DNA from: Mycobacterium sp. E787
GTDB lineage: Bacteria > Actinomycetota > Actinomycetes > Mycobacteriales > Mycobacteriaceae
Assembly: GCF_001668725.1 (NCBI RefSeq)
Contig: NZ_LZKL01000033.1
Coordinates: forward strand, 186,001-250,000
DNA length: 64,000 bases
Direction: 5' to 3'
The notes below the pieces were generated by a model that saw nothing but the letters and a program-made list of their open reading frames with translations, made no database searches and was not told the origin of the DNA. The position numbers and the translations under genes were made by a program. Positions 38,696 to 51,089 of this stretch are shown here, in pieces (position 1 is the first letter of the stretch; every line of letters starts with the position of its first letter).

Positions 38696-39556
38696 ATGCC
38701 CGAACTGCCCGAAGTCGAGGTGGTGCGCCGCGGCTTGCAGGCCCACGTGGTGGGCAAGACGATCACGGCCGTCCGGGTGCACCATCCGCGCGCGGTGCGC
38801 CGGCACGAGGCCGGGCCCGCCGACCTCACCGCCCGGCTGCTCGACGCGCGGATCACCGCAACCGACCGCCGCGGCAAGTACCTGTGGCTGCTGCTGGACA
38901 GCCCGGACGATCCCGACACGGCGCTCGTCGTCCACCTCGGGATGAGCGGGCAGATGCTGCTTGGGGAGGTGCCGCGCGCCGACCACGTCCGGATCTCCGC
39001 GCTGCTCGACGACGGCACCGTGCTGAGCTTCGCCGACCAGCGCACCTTCGGCGGCTGGATGCTCGCCGACCTGGTGACCGTGGACGGCAGCATGGTGCCC
39101 GTGCCGGTCGCCCACCTGGCGCGTGACCCGCTGGACCCGAAGTTCGATGCGCGCGCCGTCGTTGAGGTGTTGCGGCGCAAGCATTCCGAGATCAAGCGGC
39201 AGCTGCTCGATCAGACCGTGGTCTCGGGGATCGGCAACATCTACGCCGACGAGGCGCTGTGGCGGGCCAAGGTGAACGGCGCCCGGATCGCCGACACGTT
39301 GAGCCGCCGCCGGCTGACCGCCGTCCTGGACGCCGCCGCCGACGTCATGCGCGACGCGCTGGGCCAGGGCGGGACCTCCTTCGACTCGTTGTATGTCAAC
39401 GTCAACGGCGAGTCCGGATACTTCGACCGGTCCCTGAACGCCTACGGCCGTGAAGGCGAACCATGCCGCCGCTGCGGCGCGGTGATGCGCCGGGAGAAGT
39501 TCATGAACCGCTCGTCGTTCTACTGCCCGCGATGCCAGCCGCGCCCGCGGGGTTGA
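38696..39556 (+). CDS. mutM: Formamidopyrimidine-DNA glycosylase
   Basis: Removes 8-oxoguanine and ring-opened purines (glycosylase plus beta,delta-lyase). The 286-residue protein begins [10 protein letters not shown], with catalytic Pro2 and Glu3. It has Lys in [10 protein letters not shown], the H2TH region [17 protein letters not shown], and a C-terminal zinc finger with CRRCG and CPRCQ. ATG 38696. Convergent with the PIG-L gene across 21 bases. Mtb Rv2924c. Confidence 0.97.
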   Translation: MPELPEVEVVRRGLQAHVVGKTITAVRVHHPRAVRRHEAGPADLTARLLDARITATDRRGKYLWLLLDSPDDPDTALVVHLGMSGQMLLGEVPRADHVRISALLDDGTVLSFADQRTFGGWMLADLVTVDGSMVPVPVAHLARDPLDPKFDARAVVEVLRRKHSEIKRQLLDQTVVSGIGNIYADEALWRAKVNGARIADTLSRRRLTAVLDAAADVMRDALGQGGTSFDSLYVNVNGESGYFDRSLNAYGREGEPCRRCGAVMRREKFMNRSSFYCPRCQPRPRG

Positions 39557-39577
39557 ATGTGCGCGCAGAACTGCGAG

Positions 39578-40354
39578 TCAGTCGAAGATGTCGCGGCGCA
39601 AAGCGCCCGGCGATACCGCCGGATCGACGAACCACTCGAAGGGAAACAGCAGGCCGGACGCCTGGGGCGGCAGGGCAAGCAGCACGTCGAACGCGCGCGC
39701 GGCGAGGCCGGAGTCGCCGATCTGCGAGCGGTGGGCGGCCATCGCGTCGCGCTTGTGCCGCGCGAAACCGAAGACGTTGACGCGGTGGGTGATGGCCGCT
39801 CTGGGCGCGTAGGCGGTGCGGGCGATCTCCGGTTCGTAGGGCGCCGGTAGCCGCAGCAGACGGGCGAGACGGCCGATCCGCACCAGCAATTCGCGTGGCA
39901 TCGTCGCCTCGAGCACGCGCGGCGTCGCCGCGAGTTCGGCGCCCCGCGTGCCGACGTGATGCACCTGGACGTGGTCGCGGTGGCCGTAGCCGCCGTTGCG
40001 CTCGTAGCTGAGCAGCAGATCCGCGCGCTCATCGCGGAGTATCTCGGCGAGCCGCCCCGCCGCCCGGTCGATGTCGGCCCGCCCGAACCTGACGCGCCCG
40101 GGTGGATCCGGGTAGAAGTCGGGGCCGTAGCCGCTGTCGGCATAGCCGAGGCATTCGACCCGATGTACGCCGAGAATGCTTGCGCTCGAACGCAATTCGT
40201 CCAACCGGAGATCACCTTCGTCGTTGTGCACGCGGCCGTCGGTCGCGGTGACGAGGACAACGCGATGCCCGGCCGCCGCCGCCCGCGCCAGCGTGCCGCC
40301 GGTGAGGATCACCTCGTCGTCCGGATGGGCGTGGAATGCGACGACGGTGGCCAT
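39578..40354 (-). CDS. PIG-L/LmbE-family N-acetyl deacetylase
   Basis: Zinc-dependent deacetylase fold, 258 residues. The zinc motif HPDDE is at residues 10-14 and the third ligand region is YGHRDHVQVH. Related mycobacterial enzymes (MshB, Mca) act on N-acetylglucosaminyl inositol or mycothiol conjugates; this one differs in its C-terminal half and its substrate cannot be named. I do not recall it between mutM and the OsmC gene in Mtb, so it may be an accessory gene. Divergent from the OsmC gene. Confidence 0.85.
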   Translation of the reverse strand: MATVVAFHAHPDDEVILTGGTLARAAAAGHRVVLVTATDGRVHNDEGDLRLDELRSSASILGVHRVECLGYADSGYGPDFYPDPPGRVRFGRADIDRAAGRLAEILRDERADLLLSYERNGGYGHRDHVQVHHVGTRGAELAATPRVLEATMPRELLVRIGRLARLLRLPAPYEPEIARTAYAPRAAITHRVNVFGFARHKRDAMAAHRSQIGDSGLAARAFDVLLALPPQASGLLFPFEWFVDPAVSPGALRRDIFD

Positions 40355-40389
40355 TCAACGCAGTATGCCCGCCGTAGCCGCGGCGGTGA

Positions 40390-40469
40390 GTGTGCGCGCA
40401 GGGCTTTGACTGTGAGCCCAAGCTCGAAATTCGCTGACTCAGCTCACACTCAAAGCCGTCAGCGCACAC
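40390..40469. repeat. 27-nt imperfect inverted repeat between the PIG-L and OsmC genes
   Basis: Left arm 40390-40416 and right arm 40443-40469 pair at 23 of 27 positions (blocks GTGTGCGC, GGCTTTGA, TGTGAG) around a 26-base loop. It lies between divergent genes. Similar words recur in the smc-ftsY gap, so it may be a dispersed element rather than an operator. Confidence 0.65.
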
Positions 40470-40519
40470 GCGACGGTCGCGTCGCTTGGCCGCAACGCAC
40501 GCCCGGTAGAAAAGAAGCC

Positions 40520-40933
40520 ATGACGCAACTGTGGGTCGAGCGCACCGGAACCCGCCGCTACACCGGATACAGCTCGCGCGGGGCGCAGGTGCTGGTCGGC
40601 TCGGAGGACGTCGAGGGCGTGTTCACCCCGGGCGAGTTGCTCAAGATCGCGCTGGCCGCGTGCAGCGGCATGTCCACCGACGAGCCGCTGGCCCGCCGGC
40701 TGGGCGACGACTACAAGGCCGTCGTCAGGGTGTCCGGCGCGGCCGACCGCGAGCAGGAACGCTATCCGCTGCTCGAGGAGACGCTCGAGATCGATCTCTC
40801 GGGACTCTCCGATGAAGAAAAGCAACGCGTGCTGGTGGTAGCCAACCGGGCCGTCGACCTGGTCTGCACCGTCGGGCGCACGCTGAAATCCGGCACGACG
40901 GTCAACTTCGAGATCGCCGATGCCGGATCCTGA
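40520..40933 (+). CDS. OsmC/Ohr-family peroxide-detoxification protein
   Basis: The 137-residue protein has the OsmC fold. Family proteins reduce organic hydroperoxides with two redox cysteines: here AACSGMS and VDLVCTVGRTL. ATG 40520 after AAAGAAG. The 3' end overlaps acyP by 14 bases. Mtb Rv2923c. Physiological substrate unknown. Confidence 0.85.
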   Translation: MTQLWVERTGTRRYTGYSSRGAQVLVGSEDVEGVFTPGELLKIALAACSGMSTDEPLARRLGDDYKAVVRVSGAADREQERYPLLEETLEIDLSGLSDEEKQRVLVVANRAVDLVCTVGRTLKSGTTVNFEIADAGS

Positions 40934-41213
40934 CGTCCGGCTCACCGCCTGGGTGCACGGCAGCGTCCAGGGCGTCGGCTTCCGCTGGTGGACGCGGTGC
41001 CGGGCGCTGGAGCTCGGGCTCACCGGCTACGCCGCCAACCAGGCCGACGGCCGGGTGCTGGTGGTGGCTCAGGGCGCGCGCCGGGCCGCCGAGAAACTGC
41101 TGCAACTGCTGGAAGGCGGCGCCGCGTGGCCGGCCAGGCCGGGCCGGGTCGACAAGGTGGTCGCCGACTGGTCGTCGCCGCAAGAGCGGTTCGAAGGCTT
41201 CGTGGAGCGCTGA
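40920..41213 (+). CDS. acyP: Acylphosphatase
   Basis: Hydrolyses acyl phosphates; 97 residues. The N-terminal signature GSVQGVGFRWWTR supplies the phosphate loop and catalytic Arg, and GYAANQADGRV the catalytic Asn. ATG 40920 overlaps the OsmC gene. smc follows after 121 bases. Mtb Rv2922A. Confidence 0.95.
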   Translation: MPDPDVRLTAWVHGSVQGVGFRWWTRCRALELGLTGYAANQADGRVLVVAQGARRAAEKLLQLLEGGAAWPARPGRVDKVVADWSSPQERFEGFVER

Positions 41214-41334
41214 CGTGACGGATGTGGCCACTGGGGCCAGTGCGTCAGAGTGTGAACGGCAGGCAAATTTGAGGCGCCCCGACACCCCTCGGGGAGGGCC
41301 GGCGCCGCCAATTTGAGCGGTAGTCTGGCACGCC

Positions 41335-44300
41335 GTGTACCTCAAGAGCCTGACGCTGAAGGGCTTCAAGTCCTTCGCTTCGCCGACGACTCTGCGCTTC
41401 GAGCCGGGCATCACCGCGGTCGTCGGGCCCAACGGCTCGGGCAAGTCCAACGTCGTCGACGCCCTGGCGTGGGTGATGGGGGAGCAGGGGGCGAAGACGC
41501 TGCGCGGCGGGAAGATGGAGGACGTCATCTTCGCCGGCACCTCGTCCCGGGCGCCGCTGGGCCGCGCCGAGGTCACCGTCACCATCGACAACTCCGACAA
41601 CGCGCTGCCCATCGAGTACTCCGAGGTGTCGATCACCCGGCGGATGTTCCGCGACGGCGCCAGCGAGTACGAAATCAACGGCACCAGTTGCCGTTTGATG
41701 GATGTGCAGGAGCTGCTGAGCGACTCGGGGATCGGCCGCGAGATGCACGTCATCGTCGGGCAGGGCAAGCTCGACGAGATCCTGCAGTCGCGACCCGAGG
41801 ATCGCCGCGCGTTCATCGAAGAGGCCGCGGGCGTGCTCAAGCACCGCAAGCGCAAGGAAAAGGCCCTGCGCAAGCTCGACGCGATGCAGGCGAACCTGGC
41901 CCGGCTGTCCGACCTCACCACCGAACTGCGCCGCCAGCTCAAGCCGTTGGGCCGCCAGGCCGAGGTGGCCCGTCGCGCGCAGACCATCCAGGCCGACCTG
42001 CGCGACGCGAAGTTGCGGCTGGCCGCCGACGACCTGGTCAGCCGGCAGGTGGAGCGCGACGCGATCTTCGAGGCCGAGGCCGTCATGCGCCGCGAGCACG
42101 ACGAGGCCGCCGCCCGCCTGGCGGTGGCGTCCGAGGAGCTCGCCGCGCACGAGACGGCGCTGGCCGAGCTGTCGGTTCGCGCCGAATCGGTCCAGCACAC
42201 GTGGTTCGGGCTGTCCGCCCTGGCCGAGCGGGTGGGCGCGACCGTGCGCATTGCCAGCGAGCGCGCCCAGCACCTCGACGTCGAGCCGGTGGCCGCCGGC
42301 GACACCGACCCGGATGCGCTGGAGGCCGAGGCCCGGCAGGTCGAGGTGACCGAACAGCGCCTGCTGGCCGAGCTGGCCACCGCCCGCACCCGCCTGGACG
42401 CCGCCCGCGCCGAGCTGGCCGAGCGCGAGCGCGAGGCCGCCGAGGCCGATCGGGCCCACCTCGCGGCGGTCCGGGCCGAGGCCGACCGGCGCGAGGGCCT
42501 GGCGCGGCTGGCCGGCCAGGTGGAGACGATGCGGGCGCGCGTCGAATCGATCGACGACAGCGTCGCGCGGCTGTCCGAGCGCATCGAACAGGCCGCCGCC
42601 CGCGCCCAGCAGACCCGGGCCGAGTTCGAGACCGTGCAGGCCCGCGTCGGCGAACTGGATCAGGGCGAGGTGGGCCTCGACGAGCACCACGAAAGGACCG
42701 TGGCCGCGCTGCGGCTGGCCGACGAGCGCGTCGCCGAACTGCAGGCCGCCGAGCGCGGCGCCGAACGCGAGGTGGCCTCGCTGCGCGCCCGCATCGACGC
42801 GCTCTCGGTGGGACTGGAACGCAAGGACGGCGCCGCCTGGCTCGCGCAAAACCACGCCGGCACGGGGCTTTTCGGGCCGATCGCCAAGCTGGTGAAGGTC
42901 CGGTCGGGTTACGAGGCGGCGCTGGCCGCGGTGCTGGGTTTGGCGGCCGACGCGCTGGCGGCCGACAGCTTCGGCGCGGCCCGTTCGGCGGTCGCCGCGC
43001 TCAAGCAGGCCGACGGCGGGCGCGCGGCCCTGGTTTTGGGCGACTGGCCGGCCGAGCAGCCCGCGCATCCGGCGGCGCTGCCCGACGGCGCGCTGTGGGC
43101 GCTCGACCTGGTGGAGGCGCCCCCGCGGCTGCGCGGGGCGATGACCGCGATGCTCTCGGGCGTCGCGGTGGTCGACGACCTCGGCGCCGCCCTGGACCTG
43201 GTGGCGGCCCGCCCGCAGCTGCGGGCGGTCACCCTCGACGGCGACCTGGTGGGCGCCGGCTGGGTGAGCGGGGGGTCGGACCGCAAGCTGTCCACGCTGG
43301 AGCTCACGTCGGAGATCGATAAGGCCGGCGCCGAGCTGGCCGCCGCCGAGGCGCAGGTGGCGCAGCTGACCGCGGCGCTGTCCGGCGCGCTGACCGAGCA
43401 GATCGCCCGCCAGGATTCCGCCGAGCAGGCGCTGGCCGCGCTCAACGAGTCCGACACCGCGATCTCGGCGATGTACGAGCAGCTGGGCCGGCTCGGGCAG
43501 GAGGCCCGCGCCGCCGAGGAAGAGTGGAGCGGGCTGCTGCGCCAGCGCGATGAGCTCGAGGCGGGGCGCACGCAGACCGTCGAGGAGGTCACGGCGCTGG
43601 AGACCCGGCTGCGCAACGCCCAGGAGACGCAGCACGTGCACGCGGCCGAACCGGTGGACCGCCACCAGATCGCCGCCGCCGCCGAAAGCGCCCGCGGCGC
43701 GGAGGTGGAGGCCCGCCTGGCGGTGCGGACGGCCGAGGAGCGCGCCCACGCGGTGCGCGGGCGGGCGGATTCGCTGCGCCGGGCGGCCGCCGCGGAGCGC
43801 GAGGCGCGGCTGCGGGCGCAGCAGGCGCGCGCGGCGCGGCTGCGCGCGGCCGCCGTGGCCGCGGCGGTGGCCGACGCCGGGCGGTTGCTGGCGGCGCGGT
43901 TGGACCGGGTGGTCGCCGCGGCGTCGGGAATCCGCGACGCGCTTGTCGCCGAGCGCCAGGAGCGTTCGGCGGCGATGGCGGCGGTGCGCGACGAGGTGCA
44001 CGCGCTCGGCGCGCGGGTGGCTCAGCTGACCGATTCGCTGCACCGCGACGAGGTGGCCAATGCCCAGGCGGCGATGCGCATCGAGCAGCTCGAGCAGATG
44101 GTGCTCGAGCAGTTCGGGATGGCGCCCGCCGACCTGATCGCCGAGTACGGCCCCGAGGTTGCGCTGCCGCCGACCGAGCTGGAGATGGCCGAGTACGAGC
44201 AGGCCCGGGAGCGCGGCGAGCAGGTGTTCGCGCCGGCCCCGATCCCGTATGACCGGGCCACCCAGGAGCGTCGGGCCAAGCGGGCCGAGCGCGAGCTGGC

Positions 44301-44934
44301 CGAGCTGGGCCGGGTGAACCCGTTGGCGCTGGAGGAGTTCGCCGCGCTGGAGGAACGCTACAACTTCCTGTCCACCCAGCTCGAGGACGTCAAGGCGGCC
44401 CGCAAGGACCTGCTCGACGTCATCGCCGACGTCGACGCCCGCATCCTGCAGGTGTTCAGCGACGCATTCACCGATGTGGAACGCGAATTCCGGGAAGTGT
44501 TCACCGTCCTGTTCCCCGGCGGCGAGGGCCGGCTGCGGCTGACCGACCCGGGCGACATGCTCACCACGGGCATCGAGGTGGAGGCGCGCCCGCCCGGCAA
44601 GAAGATCACCCGGCTGTCTTTGCTGTCCGGCGGCGAGAAGGCGCTGACGGCGGTGGCGATGCTGGTGGCCATCTTCCGCGCCCGGCCGTCGCCGTTCTAC
44701 ATCATGGACGAGGTCGAGGCCGCGCTCGACGACACCAACCTGCGCCGCCTGATCGGCCTGTTCGAACTGCTGCGGGCCCGCTCGCAGCTCATCATCATCA
44801 CCCACCAGAAGCCGACGATGGAGGTGGCCGACGCGCTGTACGGCGTCACCATGCAGGGCGACGGCATCACCGCGGTGATCTCCCAGCGGATGCGTGGTCA
44901 GCAGGTCGAGCAGCTGGTCTCCAGCTCCAACTAG
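41335..44934 (+). CDS. smc: Chromosome segregation SMC ATPase
   Basis: Condensin-type ATPase organising the chromosome, 1199 residues. Walker A GPNGSGKS (31-38), the Q-loop region, a long coiled coil, a hinge around residues 510-640, a second coiled coil, then the ABC signature LLSGGEKAL and Walker [14 protein letters not shown] near the C-terminus. GTG 41335 gives the standard [14 protein letters not shown] start; no clear SD. ftsY downstream is the usual neighbour. Mtb Rv2922c. Confidence 0.97.
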   Translation: MYLKSLTLKGFKSFASPTTLRFEPGITAVVGPNGSGKSNVVDALAWVMGEQGAKTLRGGKMEDVIFAGTSSRAPLGRAEVTVTIDNSDNALPIEYSEVSITRRMFRDGASEYEINGTSCRLMDVQELLSDSGIGREMHVIVGQGKLDEILQSRPEDRRAFIEEAAGVLKHRKRKEKALRKLDAMQANLARLSDLTTELRRQLKPLGRQAEVARRAQTIQADLRDAKLRLAADDLVSRQVERDAIFEAEAVMRREHDEAAARLAVASEELAAHETALAELSVRAESVQHTWFGLSALAERVGATVRIASERAQHLDVEPVAAGDTDPDALEAEARQVEVTEQRLLAELATARTRLDAARAELAEREREAAEADRAHLAAVRAEADRREGLARLAGQVETMRARVESIDDSVARLSERIEQAAARAQQTRAEFETVQARVGELDQGEVGLDEHHERTVAALRLADERVAELQAAERGAEREVASLRARIDALSVGLERKDGAAWLAQNHAGTGLFGPIAKLVKVRSGYEAALAAVLGLAADALAADSFGAARSAVAALKQADGGRAALVLGDWPAEQPAHPAALPDGALWALDLVEAPPRLRGAMTAMLSGVAVVDDLGAALDLVAARPQLRAVTLDGDLVGAGWVSGGSDRKLSTLELTSEIDKAGAELAAAEAQVAQLTAALSGALTEQIARQDSAEQALAALNESDTAISAMYEQLGRLGQEARAAEEEWSGLLRQRDELEAGRTQTVEEVTALETRLRNAQETQHVHAAEPVDRHQIAAAAESARGAEVEARLAVRTAEERAHAVRGRADSLRRAAAAEREARLRAQQARAARLRAAAVAAAVADAGRLLAARLDRVVAAASGIRDALVAERQERSAAMAAVRDEVHALGARVAQLTDSLHRDEVANAQAAMRIEQLEQMVLEQFGMAPADLIAEYGPEVALPPTELEMAEYEQARERGEQVFAPAPIPYDRATQERRAKRAERELAELGRVNPLALEEFAALEERYNFLSTQLEDVKAARKDLLDVIADVDARILQVFSDAFTDVEREFREVFTVLFPGGEGRLRLTDPGDMLTTGIEVEARPPGKKITRLSLLSGGEKALTAVAMLVAIFRARPSPFYIMDEVEAALDDTNLRRLIGLFELLRARSQLIIITHQKPTMEVADALYGVTMQGDGITAVISQRMRGQQVEQLVSSSN

Positions 44935-44935
44935 C

Positions 44936-45053
44936 GCCGGTCGGGGCTTGAGTGTGAACTGACGGCTTTCAGCGTGTACTGACGGCGGGATTTCGGCGAT
45001 TTTTCCGCCAGGAGAACACACCCGACGCCCAGGCAACACACTCAACGGCCGGC
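44936..45053. repeat. Inverted-repeat element in the smc-ftsY gap
   Basis: TTGAGTGTG (44948-44956) pairs with CACACTCAA (45037-45045), and GCCGG (44936-44940) with CCGGC (45049-45053). The inside repeats the words CTGACGGC and GTGT. It shares vocabulary (TTGAGTGTGA, CTGACGGCTTT) with the element at 40390-40469. Confidence 0.55.
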
Positions 45054-45109
45054 ACGCGCACCAATGCCCGCCGACCGCCGGGTGACCCGCGGCTGGAAGG
45101 ATTGTCGGC

Positions 45110-46342
45110 GTGTCACAAGGTCTTTGGATCGCCGTCGCGGTCGTCGCCGCCCTGCTCGTCATCGCCGCGCTGGTCGCAGGCCTGGTGCGATACCGGCGCC
45201 GACGGATCCGGCTGGCCCGGCCCGAGCCCGGCGCGCTCGACCGCTCCGGGCGCTATACGGCGTCGTCGGGCATCACCTTCAGCCAGTCCGCGCCGACGAT
45301 CGACACCACCGGGCTGCCCGCGGTAGGCGACGACGCCACCATTCCCCGCGACGCCCCCCGGCGCACGATCTCCGAGGTCGAACTGCCGCACCCCGAAACG
45401 CTCGAGGCCGCGCCGCCGCAGGCCCCGCCCGAGGGCCGGCTGGAGCGGCTGCGCGGCCGGCTGGCCCGGTCACAGAACGCGCTCGGGCGCAGCGTGCTGG
45501 GCCTGATCGGCGGCGGCGACCTCGACGAGGAGTCCTGGCAGGACGTCGAGGACACCCTGCTGATCGCCGACCTCGGCCCGGTGGTCACCGAGTCGGTGAT
45601 CGCGCAGCTGCGCAGCCGGCTGGCCAGCGGCAACGTGCGCACCGAGGCCGACGCCAAGGCCGTGCTGCGCGACGTGCTGATCAACGAGCTGCAGCCCGGC
45701 ATGGACCGCTCGATCCGCGCGCTGCCGCACGCCGACCACCCGTCGGTGCTGCTCATCGTCGGCGTGAACGGCACCGGCAAAACCACCACCGTCGGCAAGT
45801 TGGCGCGGGTGCTGGTGGCCGACGGGCGGCGCGTCGTGCTGGGCGCGGCCGACACCTTTCGGGCCGCGGCGGCCGATCAGCTGCAGACCTGGGCGTCCCG
45901 GGTCGGCGCGGAGGTAGTCCGCGGGGCAGAAGGCGCCGACCCGGCGTCGGTGGCCTTCGACGCCGTCGACAAGGGCATCGCGTCGGGCGCCGACGTGGTG
46001 GTCATCGACACCGCGGGCCGGCTGCACACCAAAGTCGGGCTGATGGACGAGCTCGACAAGGTCAAGCGGATAGTGAGCCGCCGCGCCGCCGTCGACGAGG
46101 TGCTGCTGGTGCTCGACGCGACCATCGGGCAGAACGGGCTGGCCCAGGCGCGCGTGTTCGCCGACGTCGTCGACATCACCGGCGCGGTGCTCACCAAGCT
46201 TGACGGAACCGCCAAGGGCGGCATCGTCTTCCGCGTTCAGCAAGAGCTCGGGGTGCCGGTGAAGCTGGTCGGGCTCGGCGAGGGTCCGGACGATCTGGCG
46301 CCGTTTGAACCCGCCGCTTTCGTGGACGCCCTGCTCGGCTGA
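45110..46342 (+). CDS. ftsY: Signal recognition particle receptor FtsY
   Basis: SRP receptor GTPase, 410 residues. The N-terminus is a true transmembrane anchor (residues 5-26, LWIAVAVVAALLVIAALVAGLV), the usual actinobacterial arrangement, followed by an acidic/proline linker. The NG domain carries GVNGTGKTTTVGKLA, DTFRAAAADQL, DTAGRL and TKLDGTAKGG. GTG 45110 with GGAAGG nine bases upstream. Partner ffh is at 53880. Mtb Rv2921c. Confidence 0.97.
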   Translation: MSQGLWIAVAVVAALLVIAALVAGLVRYRRRRIRLARPEPGALDRSGRYTASSGITFSQSAPTIDTTGLPAVGDDATIPRDAPRRTISEVELPHPETLEAAPPQAPPEGRLERLRGRLARSQNALGRSVLGLIGGGDLDEESWQDVEDTLLIADLGPVVTESVIAQLRSRLASGNVRTEADAKAVLRDVLINELQPGMDRSIRALPHADHPSVLLIVGVNGTGKTTTVGKLARVLVADGRRVVLGAADTFRAAAADQLQTWASRVGAEVVRGAEGADPASVAFDAVDKGIASGADVVVIDTAGRLHTKVGLMDELDKVKRIVSRRAAVDEVLLVLDATIGQNGLAQARVFADVVDITGAVLTKLDGTAKGGIVFRVQQELGVPVKLVGLGEGPDDLAPFEPAAFVDALLG

Positions 46343-46366
46343 GACCGCTTACACGCCAAGCGCGAC

Positions 46367-46405
46367 GTTAATACCGCCGAAACACGGCGGCACCATCGCC
46401 GAAAC
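46367..46405 (+). promoter_or_regulatory. GlnR-type box upstream of amtB
   Basis: Two GAAAC boxes at 46379-46383 and 46401-46405 are exactly 22 bases apart, the spacing in the actinobacterial GlnR consensus gTnAC-n6-GAAAC repeated. The gTnAC halves are weak (TTAAT at 46368 and GCACC at 46390). About 80 bases upstream of amtB, as expected for nitrogen-limitation activation. Confidence 0.65.
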
Positions 46406-46481
46406 AACAATTGCGCATGGTTCTGGCAGGCCACGGACGGACGTCTGACGGCCTTTCCTGTGCGACCGGAGGTGATAGCGC

Positions 46482-48247
<1,766 letters not shown>

Positions 48248-48292
48248 CCCCAGTCGTGCATTGCTGAACCAGGCCGGACGGGCCGGGAGGGT

Positions 48293-50728
48293 ATGAAACA
48301 GGACCCACCCGGCCCGTCCGGGTCATCCGGAGCGGGAGCGGAAAACGCCTGCGCGGCAAGCGATTTGGTTGTCGCGCGGCGCCGTTTGCTGTCGGATGGT
48401 CGTGGGTTGGGAGCCGCCGAGCTGCGGCACGCGTGGCAGGATCTGCACGAGTCGTGGCTGACCGCCAAGGCGGACGAGATCGGGATCACCGACGGCAGCG
48501 GTTTCGCGATCGTCGGGATCGGCGGGCTGGGCCGTCACGAGCTGCTGCCGTACTCCGATCTGGACCTCATGCTGTTGCACGACGACAAGCCCGTCGAGGT
48601 GCTCCAAGACGTCGCCGACAAGCTGTGGTATCCCCTGTGGGACGCCAACGTTCGGCTCGACCACAGCGTGCGGACTGTCTCCGGGGCGCTCGGCGTGGCC
48701 AACACGGACATGATCGCCGCGCTGGGCATGCTGGACGCCCGTCACATCGCCGGCGACGCGCGGCTGTCCGAGGACTTGATCGCCGGCGCAAGAAGGCAGT
48801 GGCGCAGCGCAATTCGCTCACGAATGGACGAGCTGGTCGACATCACGCAGGCCCGCTGGCAGCGCTGCGGCCGGATCGCGCAGCGCGCCGAGCCGGACCT
48901 CAAATCGGGCCGCGGTGGGCTTCGCGACGTGCAACTGCTCGACGCGCTGGGGGTGGCCCAGTTGATCGACCGGCACGGCATGGCCCGCCCGGAAACGCCC
49001 GGGGGTTCGCTCGACGATGCCTATCTGACGCTGCTCGACGTGCGCACCGAGCTGCACCGGGTGTCCGGGCGCGGCCGCGATCAGCTGCTGGCCCAGTACG
49101 CCGACGAGATCAGCGCCCACTTGCACATCGGTGACCGATTCGACTTGGCGCGCAAGCTGTCCGGGGCCGGGCGCACCATCGCCTACCACGCCGAAACGGG
49201 GCTGCGGACGGCCGAAAACGCGTTGCCGCGGCGCGGCGTGTCGGTGCTCGTCCGGCGGCCCAAGCGGCGACCGCTGGACGAGGGCGTGGTCGAGTACGCC
49301 GGGGAAATCGTGCTCGCCCGCGACGCGTCGCCGGAAACCGACGCCGGGCTGGTGCTGCGGGTGGCCGCCGCGTCGGCCGGCACCGGTGTGCCGATCGGCG
49401 CCGCGACGCTGAGTCGTCTGGCCGCCGGCGCGCCCGAGATGCCGGCCCCGTGGCCCAGCGAGGCATTGGACGACTTGCTCGTCGTGCTCTCGGCGGGGCC
49501 GACCGCGGTGGCGACGGTCGAAGCGCTCGACCGCACCGGGTTGTGGGAGCGGTTGCTGCCGGAATGGGCCGCGATCCGCGACCTTCCGCCCCGCGACGTC
49601 GCGCACAAGTGGACGGTGGACCGGCACGTCGTCGAGACGGCCGTCAACGCGGCGCCCCTGGCCACCCGCGTGGCCCGGCCCGACCTGCTGGCGCTCGGCG
49701 CGCTGCTGCACGACATCGGCAAGGGCCGCGGCGTCGACCACAGCGTGCTGGGGGCCGAGATGGCCATCGAGATGGGCGCCCGGCTCGGGGTCGCCCCCGA
49801 GGACGCCGAGTTCCTGTCGAAGCTGGTCCGCCACCACCTGCTGCTGCCGGTGGTGGCCACCCGAAGCGACCTCAACGACCCCAAGACCATCGAGGGTGTG
49901 TCGGCGGCCCTGGGCGGCGATCCGCTCCTGCTCGACGTGCTGCAGGCGCTGACCGAGGCGGACTCCAAGGCGACCGGTCCCGGAGTGTGGAGCGACTGGA
50001 AGGCGTCCCTGATCGAGGACCTGGTGCGGCGCTGCCGGTTGGTGATGGCCGGGGAGCCGCTGCCTCAGGCGCAACCGATTGCGCCGCAATACCTTTCGCT
50101 GGCCGCCGACGGCGGGGTGCATGTCGAGATCGAGGCCGGCGGCGGCGAGCGCCTGAACCTGGTGATGGTCGCGCCGGACCAGCGCGGACTGGTGTCGAAC
50201 GCCGCCGCGGTGCTCGCCCTGAACTCGCTGCGCATCCATTCGGCGTCGGTCAACACCCACGAGGGAGCGGCGATCATCGAATTCGTGGTGTCGCCGCTGT
50301 TCGGATCACCGCCCGAAGCCGGGCTGCTGCGGCAGCAGTTCACCAACGCGCTGAACGGCGACGTCGACGTCATCGGCGCGGTGGAGAAGCGTGACACTGA
50401 CGCCGTCGACGCGGCGACCGCGCGGGCCGGCGAGATCCAGGTCGGGGTGCCCGTCACCCGCTCGACGGCGCCGCCGCACATCCAGTGGCTCGACCCCGCC
50501 GCGTCCGGCCACTCGCTCGTCGAGGTCCGCGCCATGGACCGATCGGGGTTACTGGCGCTGTTGGCCCGGGCGCTGGAGCGCGCGGGGGCCGACCTGCGAT
50601 GGGCCAAGGTTCACACGTTCGGGTCGACGGCCGCCGACGTGTTCTGCGTGGAACTGCCCGAAGAGCCGGGCGCGCAGGCGGCGGTGGAGAAGCAGCTGCT
50701 GGCGGTGCTGGGCGGCCTTGCAGGATAG
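48293..50728 (+). CDS. glnD: [Protein-PII] nucleotidyltransferase GlnD
   Basis: Bifunctional enzyme modifying and demodifying PII, 811 residues. Nucleotidyltransferase domain with [20 protein letters not shown] (about residues 70-90), GlnD helical linker, HD hydrolase domain ([17 protein letters not shown], about 465-485), and two C-terminal ACT domains for glutamine sensing. ATG 48293, 45 bases after glnB. Mtb Rv2918c. Confidence 0.96.
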   Translation: MKQDPPGPSGSSGAGAENACAASDLVVARRRLLSDGRGLGAAELRHAWQDLHESWLTAKADEIGITDGSGFAIVGIGGLGRHELLPYSDLDLMLLHDDKPVEVLQDVADKLWYPLWDANVRLDHSVRTVSGALGVANTDMIAALGMLDARHIAGDARLSEDLIAGARRQWRSAIRSRMDELVDITQARWQRCGRIAQRAEPDLKSGRGGLRDVQLLDALGVAQLIDRHGMARPETPGGSLDDAYLTLLDVRTELHRVSGRGRDQLLAQYADEISAHLHIGDRFDLARKLSGAGRTIAYHAETGLRTAENALPRRGVSVLVRRPKRRPLDEGVVEYAGEIVLARDASPETDAGLVLRVAAASAGTGVPIGAATLSRLAAGAPEMPAPWPSEALDDLLVVLSAGPTAVATVEALDRTGLWERLLPEWAAIRDLPPRDVAHKWTVDRHVVETAVNAAPLATRVARPDLLALGALLHDIGKGRGVDHSVLGAEMAIEMGARLGVAPEDAEFLSKLVRHHLLLPVVATRSDLNDPKTIEGVSAALGGDPLLLDVLQALTEADSKATGPGVWSDWKASLIEDLVRRCRLVMAGEPLPQAQPIAPQYLSLAADGGVHVEIEAGGGERLNLVMVAPDQRGLVSNAAAVLALNSLRIHSASVNTHEGAAIIEFVVSPLFGSPPEAGLLRQQFTNALNGDVDVIGAVEKRDTDAVDAATARAGEIQVGVPVTRSTAPPHIQWLDPAASGHSLVEVRAMDRSGLLALLARALERAGADLRWAKVHTFGSTAADVFCVELPEEPGAQAAVEKQLLAVLGGLAG

Positions 50729-50753
50729 GCCCGGCGCGGCTCACTGTTCGTCC

Positions 50754-51035
50754 TCGTCGGGTGGGTCGGAGTCTGCAGCGGCCCAGCAGCGAATCAGCGC
50801 CGCGCTTGACGCGATCGATGCCGCGCACGACGTGCTGCGTCAGACTCGAACCTGGTGGGCGACGAGTTTCGCGTCGAGGTGGCCGAGCGGTTGGAGACCC
50901 GGGAGCGCACCAACCGGGGCCTGATGTATCGGTTGTTCGCCGAGATCGCCGAACCCCCCGACGGCGCCGAATCCGTCCCGGCCGTCCGGGCGCGGTTGTG
51001 CGCGCGGCTGCGCCTGACCTTCGGGCAGCCCGTAT
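50754..51035 (+). pseudogene. Broken 13E12/DUF222-family gene remnant
   Basis: Two pieces of a typical mycobacterial 13E12 (DUF222/HNH) N-terminus lie in different frames. SAAAQQRISAALDAIDAAHDV is read up to about 50840. Then, after a shift, NLVGDEFRVEVAERLETRER and NRGLMYRLFAEIAEPPDGAE run to RARLCARLRLT at about 51021. The C-terminal HNH half is missing. It occupies most of the 361-base gap between glnD and the helicase gene. Family assignment is from my memory of 13E12 sequences. Confidence 0.65.
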
Positions 51036-51089
51036 TCAATCTGTGGATAAAACCGCAACTGTGGATAGGTCCGGCTCAGGCCCACTGGG

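Noticed and set aside
41245..45162. 1305-codon open frame on the minus strand across smc
   Set aside because: Antisense shadow of GC-rich smc; low-complexity G/R/H/Q-rich translation without any domain, while the plus strand encodes a textbook SMC.
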